A stretch of 38,827 nucleotides of DNA from the NCBI GenBank assembly GCA_017463425.1, contig JAFTPE010000016.1, forward strand, positions 1 to 38,827, given 5' to 3'. The notes under the pieces are model-generated. The model saw only the letters and a list, made by a program, of their open reading frames with translations. It ran no database searches and was not told the DNA's origin. This document shows, in pieces, positions 24,814-33,247 of the stretch. The stretch's first letter is position 1, and every line of letters starts with the position of its first letter. The translations under genes were made by a program, and so were the position numbers. This DNA comes from Clostridia bacterium. GTDB taxonomy: Bacteria > Bacillota > Clostridia > Christensenellales > Borkfalkiaceae.

Positions 24814-25800
24814 ATGAAATTTATTATTTTTCTGATCGTTGCATTCTTCGCTTTATTCGCGGTTGCATTTACGTTTAAATTGTTGTCGAGCATCAAAGTA
24901 CGGGATACGATAAACGGTAAAACGACCTATTCGTTTCGTTCGATTACTCCGTCAAAACTGATTTCTTCTTGTTTTTGGGGAATCGTTGGGGCGGTGGCTA
25001 TCGTATATTGCTGTTCGTTGATAATCCCGCTTGCTTGGTCGTTGATGACTGCGCTTAAAACCCCCGTTGATTACATATTAAATTCGTTTGGATTTCCAAA
25101 AGTAGAAAAATACGGCTTAGCGCCTGAAAATTTTATCAACGTATTACAAAGATTTAAATTAAGACAAGGCACTCGTATTTACGGGCTTGCAGATATGTTG
25201 ATAAACAGTATGCTTTACGCAGTCGTACCGTCGCTTAGCAACGTTTTTTGGATGACCGTGGTTGCGTACGTTATGGCAAGGTACAAATTCTGGGGCAACA
25301 AAGCGTTGTACAATTTGGGGCTAATCGTTATGTTAGTGCCTATCGTCGGGAATATGGCTTCGTCTATGATTATTAAAAAGGCGTTGCATTTATACGACAA
25401 TATGTACGTTTCCATTCTCATTCCGCCTTCCACGGCGTTTTCGGGTATGCATTTCTTGATTTTATACGGCGCAATGAAAGTCGTTCCGTTTGCGTATTCC
25501 GAAGCGGCGGAAATTGACGGCGCGGGGCGGTATTCGATTATGTTTAAAATCATAATTCCTATGGTGATTCCCACCTGCGCGACGTTGTTTATTTTGGAAT
25601 TTATCGCCAACTGGAACGCGTATGAAAATTTCCTTATTTGGTTCCCGAGTACGCCGAATATCGCATACGGTATGTATTCGTTCCAAAGCGCCGCCTCGCA
25701 AGGTTCGGGCGCGGCAACCGTTCCGGAAATTTTGGCGGGCTTTATAATGTGTATGATTCCGTCGGCAATTTTGTATTTGTCAAGTCAAAAATTGATTTAA
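24814..25800 (+). CDS. Sugar ABC transporter permease 2 (MalG-type), C-terminal tail cut by stop
   Basis: The second membrane subunit. The EAA loop is YSEAAEIDGAGRYSIMFKII, and NWNAYENFLIWFP is the conserved segment after it. An extra N-terminal membrane helix (residues 2-25) precedes the usual first segment. The frame ends ...YLSSQKLI at TAA 25798-25800. The next ten in-frame codons (25801-25830) read SKFTVGGLKG, then TAA. That is the canonical tail (GGLKG/GAVKG) of this family, so the intact protein would be 339 residues. The 328-residue product therefore looks like a nonsense variant, a sequencing error, or a readthrough case. GGAGG overlaps the end of permease 1. Confidence 0.93.
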   Translation: MKFIIFLIVAFFALFAVAFTFKLLSSIKVRDTINGKTTYSFRSITPSKLISSCFWGIVGAVAIVYCCSLIIPLAWSLMTALKTPVDYILNSFGFPKVEKYGLAPENFINVLQRFKLRQGTRIYGLADMLINSMLYAVVPSLSNVFWMTVVAYVMARYKFWGNKALYNLGLIVMLVPIVGNMASSMIIKKALHLYDNMYVSILIPPSTAFSGMHFLILYGAMKVVPFAYSEAAEIDGAGRYSIMFKIIIPMVIPTCATLFILEFIANWNAYENFLIWFPSTPNIAYGMYSFQSAASQGSGAATVPEILAGFIMCMIPSAILYLSSQKLI

Positions 25801-25861
25801 AGCAAATTTACCGTCGGCGGTTTGAAAGGGTAAAATTATTGTAAAAAGATGAGGTAAGTAT

Positions 25862-28669
25862 ATGAAATTGAAAAAAATTCGCTATTGCGTATGCGCGACG
25901 TTGTTTTTATGCGCGTTGGCTTTGACGGGCAACGGTATAAGAATGATGAAAGGGGCGCAAATCGCCAACGGGGATTCGGTGGAATCGGTTTTTAATTTCG
26001 GTGGTGAAATCGAAGAAGTGCAAAACGATTACGTTTTTAAAGACTATTTCAACGGCAATACCGTTACGGGAGAAACGGACAAGGGCTTGGCTGTGTTTTC
26101 TTCCACTTCGGGCGCGACGGTGGCGTATAATAAAGAAATCAATTTTAATGCGTTGACGGCAGACGAGCCGATTATCGAAACGTACGTACTGTACGGAGAG
26201 GGATTTGAAAAAATTTCCAATTTGAAATATACGTTTTACGACGCGGCAGATGCCAGCAATACGTTCTCCGTTTGTTTCTACGAATCCACGGCGTCGGTGA
26301 AACCCGTATATGCGCGTGTGGAATACAAGGGCAGAAGCGTCGGTTTAGGCTCGGAAACGAGTAATTATCTGAAATTGATGGAAGGTACATATGGCTGTCT
26401 GTGTCCGAATTTTGGCTATGTCGGCGCACAATCGTATGCCGCTGCGACGGACGGAAAAGTGAATCCGTTCTCCGTCAGCCTTGATTATGAAGAAAGAAAG
26501 GTATATGCGTACGGTTGTTTGAACGCAAATACGAAATATTTGATTATGGATTTGGACGATCCCAGCGTTTTTTCTGAAAAGGATCAATGGAAAGGCTTTA
26601 CGAACGGCATTGGCAGAGTGGAAGTGTCTTTTGAATTGGATAGAAAGGCAAAAGCAGGATTTGTTATCAAATCTGTAATGGGCGGATCGCTTATTGGTTC
26701 TTTGACGGATGCGGTGGATTATCCCACTCCTACTATTTTCGTGGATAACGACGAGGCTTACGCGGAGGAAATGCCTTTATGCGGCGTAGACGTGGCGTAT
26801 AAGATTCCCAATGCATACGCGTACGATTGGTATTTTGGGCAACTTAGCAACGTAACGACGGAAGTATTTGCTTACGACGGCGCGACGGAAGAATACAGCA
26901 ATGATAAATCTGCGCTTTTAAAGGACGGGTATTTTACGTGCGACGCAGAGGGGGATTACCGAGTGGTGTACACCGCAACTAACGGGAAGAACACGAAGGT
27001 CTCCTATTTGGATTTCAAAGCAGTAGAAAAATTGCCTACGCTGACCATTGGTATGGAAGGCGAATTTGACAGCCCCTACGTTTTAGAATCTGTATACGTT
27101 CCCGAAACGTATGCGTACGGTGGCAGCGGTATCATTACAAAAACCGAACGGTTGATTTACAACGGTAAAGAAATCGAGATTCCCGACAATCGAACGGTGT
27201 ATCTTGACGAGGCTGGATATTTGACTTTGCGCGTAGAGGCGCAATCGTACAGCGGTTTGCCTGCAGTTAGGAATTTCGTTTTAACGATTCCCGATATGAC
27301 CGCGCTCAAAGTGCAAGGCGTGCCTCTCACCATTCAATCGGGCGTGGCGACGACTTTCCCTGCGGGGTATGCGTACGATACGGCGACGGGAGAATCCGTT
27401 GACGTAACGGTTACGATAGACGGTACGGTAATGACGGACGGGCTTACGTATACGACTACCAAGACGGAAGGAAGTGTCCGTGTGGAATATTCCGCAAACG
27501 AAAGAACGTACGCTTACGATTTGCCCGTATTGAAATTTAGCGAAAACGTGCGCCCTAGCGAATATTTGTTGGAAAGCGCAGGTATGCATTTGAAAGACAG
27601 CAATCAAGGCGTCGTATTGACGGCGGAAGAATCGGGCGCGTCTGCGTATTGGGCGTATCCAATGGTAACGGGCGCGGCGAGCTATTCGGGCGTAATCAAT
27701 TTGTTGTCGGTAAAGGATTCGGGGAAATTTGATTACGTGGACGTGGTTTTGACGGATTATGAAAACACGGCCTCCAGCGCATTTATCCGCATTTTCACCG
27801 AGGGAAACGAGGACGATACGAAAGCGTACGTACAATATAACGGCGTTGGCGAAAAAGCCTTGGTTTACGGTTCGCTTGTCAACACGACAGCGCGTACTAT
27901 GTCGCTGGAATTCAATACGGCGAAAGGCTACGTTTATGACAAGTATTCGGGCAACGCATTGTTGAAAATGGTTGGTTATACGGCAAACCTTTCCAAAATA
28001 GAGTTACGTTTTGGAAACGTAGTCAGTGCGGCTTCCGTTTGTTTGATGCAAATCGGGAATCAAGAACTTAGTTCTTCAACAAGCAAAGCGTGGGCAGACA
28101 AAGCCGTTGCGGTTGCGAATTACGAATTTGAATTGAATAAAAACGATTTGGTAGACGTCGGAACGAAAATCAAAGTGCCGAATGCAAAGGCGTACGATTT
28201 GCGTTCGAACGTGGCGTCGGTAAGTGTGAGCGTAAAAGCAAGATTTGCGGACGGGTCCTCTAAAGACGTAACGTTGGATGAAAATAATCAATTTGTTTGC
28301 GAACAATTTGGGGAATATACCGTTTCGTTTAAGGTGCAAGACGGCTCGAATACTTATTATGACCGTTACGTATACCGTTCGGTAGACGTTGTCAGCCCGG
28401 TTTTGACGTTGGAAAAGACGATTCAATCGGAGGTAAAAGTAGGCACGACGATTGTCATTCCCAAAGCGACTGCTACGGATAATATCGACGGGGAATGTAG
28501 CGTATTCGTATATATGCAATACGTATGGGATTATTCCAAAGAAATCGTGTTTATGGGCGAAGAATATACGTTTATGAAAACGGGTAAATACCGCATTTGC
28601 TATATAACGCACGACCAATGTTCCAATTATGCAAGATATATCGTGGAAGTGAACGTGGTAAAGGAGTGA
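25862..28669 (+). CDS. Secreted repeat protein with Ig-like domains
   Basis: 935 residues with an N-terminal hydrophobic signal segment (VCATLFLCALALTGNG) and no good lipobox. It appears internally duplicated: a beta-sandwich-like region (about 50-300) plus an Ig-like unit starting VDVAYKIPNAYAYD (about 308), then a second such region (about 560-755) plus VDVGTKIKVPNAKAYD (about 764), and a final unit VKVGTTIVIPKATATD (about 858) running to the end. These three units share the VxxxTxIxxPxAxAxD start and an EYTVSFKVQD-like strand. It sits between the permeases and the DUF4838 lipoprotein, 4 bases ahead of the latter, so it is probably part of the same surface system. No catalytic motif is seen. 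Confidence 0.82.
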   Translation: MKLKKIRYCVCATLFLCALALTGNGIRMMKGAQIANGDSVESVFNFGGEIEEVQNDYVFKDYFNGNTVTGETDKGLAVFSSTSGATVAYNKEINFNALTADEPIIETYVLYGEGFEKISNLKYTFYDAADASNTFSVCFYESTASVKPVYARVEYKGRSVGLGSETSNYLKLMEGTYGCLCPNFGYVGAQSYAAATDGKVNPFSVSLDYEERKVYAYGCLNANTKYLIMDLDDPSVFSEKDQWKGFTNGIGRVEVSFELDRKAKAGFVIKSVMGGSLIGSLTDAVDYPTPTIFVDNDEAYAEEMPLCGVDVAYKIPNAYAYDWYFGQLSNVTTEVFAYDGATEEYSNDKSALLKDGYFTCDAEGDYRVVYTATNGKNTKVSYLDFKAVEKLPTLTIGMEGEFDSPYVLESVYVPETYAYGGSGIITKTERLIYNGKEIEIPDNRTVYLDEAGYLTLRVEAQSYSGLPAVRNFVLTIPDMTALKVQGVPLTIQSGVATTFPAGYAYDTATGESVDVTVTIDGTVMTDGLTYTTTKTEGSVRVEYSANERTYAYDLPVLKFSENVRPSEYLLESAGMHLKDSNQGVVLTAEESGASAYWAYPMVTGAASYSGVINLLSVKDSGKFDYVDVVLTDYENTASSAFIRIFTEGNEDDTKAYVQYNGVGEKALVYGSLVNTTARTMSLEFNTAKGYVYDKYSGNALLKMVGYTANLSKIELRFGNVVSAASVCLMQIGNQELSSSTSKAWADKAVAVANYEFELNKNDLVDVGTKIKVPNAKAYDLRSNVASVSVSVKARFADGSSKDVTLDENNQFVCEQFGEYTVSFKVQDGSNTYYDRYVYRSVDVVSPVLTLEKTIQSEVKVGTTIVIPKATATDNIDGECSVFVYMQYVWDYSKEIVFMGEEYTFMKTGKYRICYITHDQCSNYARYIVEVNVVKE

Positions 28670-28673
28670 AAAG

Positions 28674-30818
28674 ATGAAACGTATTTTAAAAAAGTTGTTA
28701 TGTTTTGCGCTCGCAGGGATATCGATTGTGGCTTGTGGCTGTTCGGGGTTGAAACCTTCGACGGGCAACGGGAATTTGAATACGACGGCAACGGTGTATA
28801 ATTACGATTCGGGAATCAATTACAATGGAAAGAAACTGTCTTTTATTGCAAACGGCGTTACGGAATATTCGATTTTAGTCCCTGACGACGCAGAGCAGCG
28901 CGTATTGAAAGTGGCAAACGAGATTTCTTCTTACGCGTTGCAAATGACAGGCGCGAAGTTGGAAATTGTAACCAATAAAAATTATAAAGACGGGGATAAA
29001 GTGTTGTCCTTGGGGGATACGTCCGTTTTTGAAAAATCGGGGCTTGACGTATCCAATTTGAAACACGACGGATACATTATCAAAACGGTAGGCGATAACG
29101 TTATTATCAATTCCAATCTGGCGCGCGGCGTACAGTTTGGCGGATATACGTTTTTGGAAAGATTTTTCGGGATTCGTTGGTTGACGATTTACCAAACGCA
29201 TATGCCCGAAAAGAAAGATATTACCGTATACGAATGTGAAATTGTCGAAGAACCCAATTATCAAATGCGTTATTATATGACAGGCGGTGCTTGGGCTTCC
29301 GTGCTTCAAGATAAAGAAGCGTTGTATTTCGAGCATATGCGCTTTATCGGCGATTCGGGAGAAGAATGGTGTCAAGACGTGGGACAAAACCACAACACCA
29401 GCGACAGCCATAACGTTGGCGGCGGCGGTGGGTACGTCAATAAATTCGATATCGACCCTACAGACCCTGACGGTAGATATTTAAAGGATTCGCATCCTGA
29501 ATATTTCACGGATTATACAAACACGGCGGCGCCTTCGCACGATATTTGCTTTACCAATGGTATTGACGAACAAGGCAATATCAAAGAAGGGCAAAGCGTT
29601 GCGTCGTTGGTCGTGGACAGAATGAAACGTTCGTTGGAAAAGGATACCGAACGTAAAATTCAGTATTTTATGTTTGGCCACAGCGACTACGGTAATGCAA
29701 TTTGTCATTGCTTAACTTGCGACGACAGACGAGAACAGATTAAAGAATCGGGTATGTATTTGATGTTGGCAAACGCTGTCGTGCGTAAAGTCAACGAATG
29801 GTTGCAAAAAGAACAAGGTAGAACGGTAACGATGGTTATTTTTGCGTATCATCAAAGTTACGATCCTCCCGTGAAAAAGACGGAAGACGGCAAATTTGAA
29901 CCTTTGTCGCTTAAAAACGGCGCAAAATGCGTTGCGGATAAAAACTTGTTTGTCAGAATTGCGCCGATTAACGCCAATTATACGTATTCGTTTACGTCCA
30001 ACAGACAAGACCCTACGCAGTTGGCTGCAATCCACGGTTGGGAAGCGGTAGGGCATACGTTCTTGATTTGGGATTATAACGTCAATTTCAACAACTATTT
30101 GATGTATTTTTCCAATTTGCATTATTTAAAAGAAAATTTACGTTTCTATAAGGACAAATTGAACGCAGCGTACGTTATGAACCAAAGTTCAAACACCGCG
30201 GTAAATATGTGGAACGACGATTTAAAAGCGTACGTCGCAAGCAAATTGTATTGGAATTTGGATTGGGACGTGGAATATTTGATGAACGAATTTATTGATT
30301 TGTATTACGGCGACGGCGCGGACGCAGTGCGTGAAGTAATCAATATCTATGAAGACGTGCATGCGGAACACAGAAATAACAACGAGGCGTTTTTGAGAAA
30401 ATACGACGCAGAATACGAATCGGCGGATTGGCAAAAGCGTTACGAATTGGATCAGCAAAAGAATGCGTTGTTTAAGAACGCAATCGGGGCAGGAATTATG
30501 TTAGAACCTCCCAAATACATCAGCATTTACGCCTTGGAACGTATGATAAATACGTTGAATAATGCGATTGAAGAAATCAAAAATACGCAAGGATCGGCAG
30601 CTAGCGAAATCGTTATTAAAAATATAAACAGGGTGAAAATAACGCCTATGTATATGATTTTGTTGGGATACGAACAGTATTATTCGGTGGACGACAAAGC
30701 GAAGTTAGCGTATGCGAAAGAAGTATTTGCCTTAATTGACGATTTAGGGATTACCAAAATCGGCGAAGGAACGGCGAATTTGGTTGCAAACATAAAACAA
30801 TCGTATGGTATTTTATAA
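28674..30818 (+). CDS. DUF4838 domain lipoprotein (predicted glycan-active)
   Basis: 714 residues with a signal peptide and the lipobox IVAC (Cys21; a second cysteine is at 23). An N-terminal alpha/beta domain of the GH20b/GH67N-like type (ILVPDDAEQRVLKVANEISS to QFGGYTFLERFFGIRWL) precedes the DUF4838 core. The core contains YFMFGHSDYGNAICHCLTC (cysteines 344, 346, 349), RIAPINANYTYSFTSNRQ, and WDYNVNFNNYLMYFSNLHYL. DUF4838 proteins resemble glycoside hydrolases of the GH67/GH20 type in architecture, but the reaction is not established. Its position beside a sugar importer supports extracellular processing of the imported glycan. The paralogue follows 11 bases downstream. Confidence 0.88.
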   Translation: MKRILKKLLCFALAGISIVACGCSGLKPSTGNGNLNTTATVYNYDSGINYNGKKLSFIANGVTEYSILVPDDAEQRVLKVANEISSYALQMTGAKLEIVTNKNYKDGDKVLSLGDTSVFEKSGLDVSNLKHDGYIIKTVGDNVIINSNLARGVQFGGYTFLERFFGIRWLTIYQTHMPEKKDITVYECEIVEEPNYQMRYYMTGGAWASVLQDKEALYFEHMRFIGDSGEEWCQDVGQNHNTSDSHNVGGGGGYVNKFDIDPTDPDGRYLKDSHPEYFTDYTNTAAPSHDICFTNGIDEQGNIKEGQSVASLVVDRMKRSLEKDTERKIQYFMFGHSDYGNAICHCLTCDDRREQIKESGMYLMLANAVVRKVNEWLQKEQGRTVTMVIFAYHQSYDPPVKKTEDGKFEPLSLKNGAKCVADKNLFVRIAPINANYTYSFTSNRQDPTQLAAIHGWEAVGHTFLIWDYNVNFNNYLMYFSNLHYLKENLRFYKDKLNAAYVMNQSSNTAVNMWNDDLKAYVASKLYWNLDWDVEYLMNEFIDLYYGDGADAVREVINIYEDVHAEHRNNNEAFLRKYDAEYESADWQKRYELDQQKNALFKNAIGAGIMLEPPKYISIYALERMINTLNNAIEEIKNTQGSAASEIVIKNINRVKITPMYMILLGYEQYYSVDDKAKLAYAKEVFALIDDLGITKIGEGTANLVANIKQSYGIL

Positions 30819-30829
30819 GGAGAGGCTCT

Positions 30830-33001
30830 ATGACCATATCAGAAAAAAATTTTGGTGAATATGGCATAGTCTTTGACGAAAACGTGGAGGCATTTGTATA
30901 CGCCTCCACAATTCTCAAAGATTATATCAAGAAATCTACGGGATTTTCCCTGAAAATCGGCGAAGGAACAAAGTATTCCATTGTAATAGGCACTTGCGAA
31001 CGTTCAAAAAAAGTAATGGTCGATTACGATTTGTCTTCTCTTGGCAACGATGGGTTTTATATCGCTTTTAAAAACGGAAACGTTTATATTTTCGGCAACA
31101 GCGAGGTGGCTGTCGTATACGGCGTTTACGAATTTTTAGAACGGTTTTTAGGCGTGCGTTTTGTAAACGTAGATTGCGATTTCATACCCAAATGCTCGAA
31201 AATTGAAATTGAGGAAAAGGACGTAAAACGTACACCGTTATTTCCCGAACGTACCTTTTACTGTCCCGCAGGGTTTTATGACGATTATAAAGAATTTGCG
31301 CATAAATTGCGCTTTTCAGGGGATTTTTTACATTATGATAAAAGGTTTGGAACAGTAAAACGTTGGTTTAACGACGTTCCTTGTTCTCCGCATAATTCCG
31401 TATATTACGTACCAAAAGAAAAATACGGAGAAACGCATCCAGAATTTTATTGTAAATCGTCTTTTTACGAAGAATTATGCTATTCCAACGGTATCACGGA
31501 CGAGGGCGATTTGGATTGTTCTATGCAGGAAAGCGTTGCGCTTGCCGTTGCGGACAGTTTGGAATCGTACATTCAAAAAGCGGCCACGGAAAAATATTTT
31601 ATGTTCGGAAAGCCCGACGATAGAAACGCGCTTTGTCATTGTGCGCGCTGTGAGAAAAACCGCGCAAAATACGGCGGGGAATCGGGACTTATAATCGTAT
31701 TTTTAAACGCGGTTATAAAAGAAGTGGAAAAACGGTTGGCAGAAAAAGAGGTACAATCAGATTTCCAAATCGTTACGTTTGCGTACCAAAGCACGGTAAA
31801 TCCGCCCGTGGACGAAAATAACAAACCCGTTTGCGCGCAAGTTTTGCCCAATAATCGATTGCATATTCGTTACGCCCCTATCAGCGCGGATTATACCTAT
31901 TCGTTTTTAGATAAACGTCAAAAATCGGACGTTTCCAAACAGTTGCTGGGTTGGGCTGCGTTGACGCATAATTTAATGCTCTGGGATTATATGAGCAATT
32001 TCGGCGAACATCATTGGTATATGTACAATCTGCATTATTTTAAGGAAAACCTGCGGTTGTATGCAGACAATCATTTCAGCTATATTTTCAATCAAGGCGC
32101 ATACAACGTGCGACGGGAATGGCAGGCGGAAATGAAAGCGTATATCGCCTCGAAATTGTATTGGGATTTGGATTTGTCCGTAGAAGAATTGCGAAAGGAA
32201 TACGTAACATTATATTACGGTCCTGCAAAAAACGTCGTGTTTGAATTTTTTGACAGAATGGACATGTTCTTTAAAGAGAAAGTGGAAAACGGTTTCCATT
32301 TGTCGCTTGGAAGCGAAGAATCGTTTATCAGCCATCAAAATTATCCTCTTGCATTTTTGACGTCGTTGTGCGATTTGTTTGCTAAGGGGATTGAGGATTT
32401 GAAAAATTCGACGTTGTCTGACGAGGAAAAGAACACGTATATTTTCCGTTTGGAGATGGTAATGCTGACGCCGCTTAGAATGTTGCTTGCCAACAAACAC
32501 GATTATCCAGGTTTTGAATATACGGATTTGGAAAAAGAATTTTACCGTATTATGAAAAAAGCGGATATCGAAAAATTGGGCGAAACCATGCCTTTGTATA
32601 TTGAAATTGGCAAAGACGGACACAGCGATTATAAAATTTTGACGGGTAAAAATCCGACGAAAGAAGAACTCGACAGCGTGCAATATTTGAAAAAGTATTT
32701 AAAAGATACGTATAATTTAGACGTGCCTATCGTAGAGGATGATTGGAAAAATCTTTGGCCGTCGGCGGTTTCTCGCGGAATTTGTATTGGGGAAAATTCA
32801 ATCGTTCACGAGTTTTTCAAAGAGGGTTTTGATTTGACCAATACAAAGCGTTGGTTGCAATCGTGCGGACGGTGTATGTTTATTCTTAGTGGAACGGATA
32901 TTGTATCTGCAACGAAATATTTTGCGAAAAATATCATAAAATGTGAAGACGGAAAAGTGTTTACGCATATTTTTTTGGATATCGAAAAAACCAACGAATA
33001 A
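30830..33001 (+). CDS. DUF4838 domain protein, cytoplasmic paralogue with extra C-terminal domain
   Basis: 723 residues without any signal peptide. It parallels the preceding lipoprotein: an N-terminal domain ending AVVYGVYEFLERFLGVRFV, then YFMFGKPDDRNALCHCARC (cysteines 269, 271, 274), RYAPISADYTYSFLDKRQ and WDYMSNFGEHHWYMYNLHYF. Beyond the shared core it has about 130 further residues (from about 585) with a pattern resembling the N-terminal domain again (GICIGENSIV ... MFILSGTDIVSATKYFAKNI). AGGAGAGG precedes the ATG. A strong terminator at 33054 ends the locus. It probably acts on an imported product, inferred from the pairing with an extracellular homologue. Confidence 0.86.
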   Translation: MTISEKNFGEYGIVFDENVEAFVYASTILKDYIKKSTGFSLKIGEGTKYSIVIGTCERSKKVMVDYDLSSLGNDGFYIAFKNGNVYIFGNSEVAVVYGVYEFLERFLGVRFVNVDCDFIPKCSKIEIEEKDVKRTPLFPERTFYCPAGFYDDYKEFAHKLRFSGDFLHYDKRFGTVKRWFNDVPCSPHNSVYYVPKEKYGETHPEFYCKSSFYEELCYSNGITDEGDLDCSMQESVALAVADSLESYIQKAATEKYFMFGKPDDRNALCHCARCEKNRAKYGGESGLIIVFLNAVIKEVEKRLAEKEVQSDFQIVTFAYQSTVNPPVDENNKPVCAQVLPNNRLHIRYAPISADYTYSFLDKRQKSDVSKQLLGWAALTHNLMLWDYMSNFGEHHWYMYNLHYFKENLRLYADNHFSYIFNQGAYNVRREWQAEMKAYIASKLYWDLDLSVEELRKEYVTLYYGPAKNVVFEFFDRMDMFFKEKVENGFHLSLGSEESFISHQNYPLAFLTSLCDLFAKGIEDLKNSTLSDEEKNTYIFRLEMVMLTPLRMLLANKHDYPGFEYTDLEKEFYRIMKKADIEKLGETMPLYIEIGKDGHSDYKILTGKNPTKEELDSVQYLKKYLKDTYNLDVPIVEDDWKNLWPSAVSRGICIGENSIVHEFFKEGFDLTNTKRWLQSCGRCMFILSGTDIVSATKYFAKNIIKCEDGKVFTHIFLDIEKTNE

Positions 33002-33053
33002 AAAGCAGATAGGACGCTTTTTGCAAAAATAGGGTGCTGAAGCCCTTTAAAAT

Positions 33054-33085
33054 AAAGGACTCTACTGACGGTAGAGTCCTTTTTC
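33054..33085 (+). terminator. Strong terminator of the accessory locus
   Basis: AAAGGACTCTAC (33054-33065) pairs exactly with GTAGAGTCCTTT (33071-33082), 12 base pairs with a 5-base loop, followed by TTTCTC. It marks the boundary with the glycolipid cluster. Confidence 0.92.
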
Positions 33086-33160
33086 TCTTGTGGGTAGAGC
33101 TCTTTTTGGTGGGCGGTAGAATATTCTTTGGGTAAATAGAGCAAAAGAATAAAAATTGGG

Positions 33161-33189
33161 TTGTCTTTTTAAAAAAAATGATATAAAAT
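33161..33189 (+). promoter_or_regulatory. Promoter of the glycosyltransferase/acyltransferase cluster
   Basis: TTGTCT (33161-33166), a 17-base spacer and TAAAAT (33184-33189), about 60 bases before the chosen start of the GT8 gene. Confidence 0.6.
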
Positions 33190-33247
33190 AATATTGTAAA
33201 AACACACGTTGTTATATCGCAAAATTAAAATGAAAAAGAGGTTCAAA

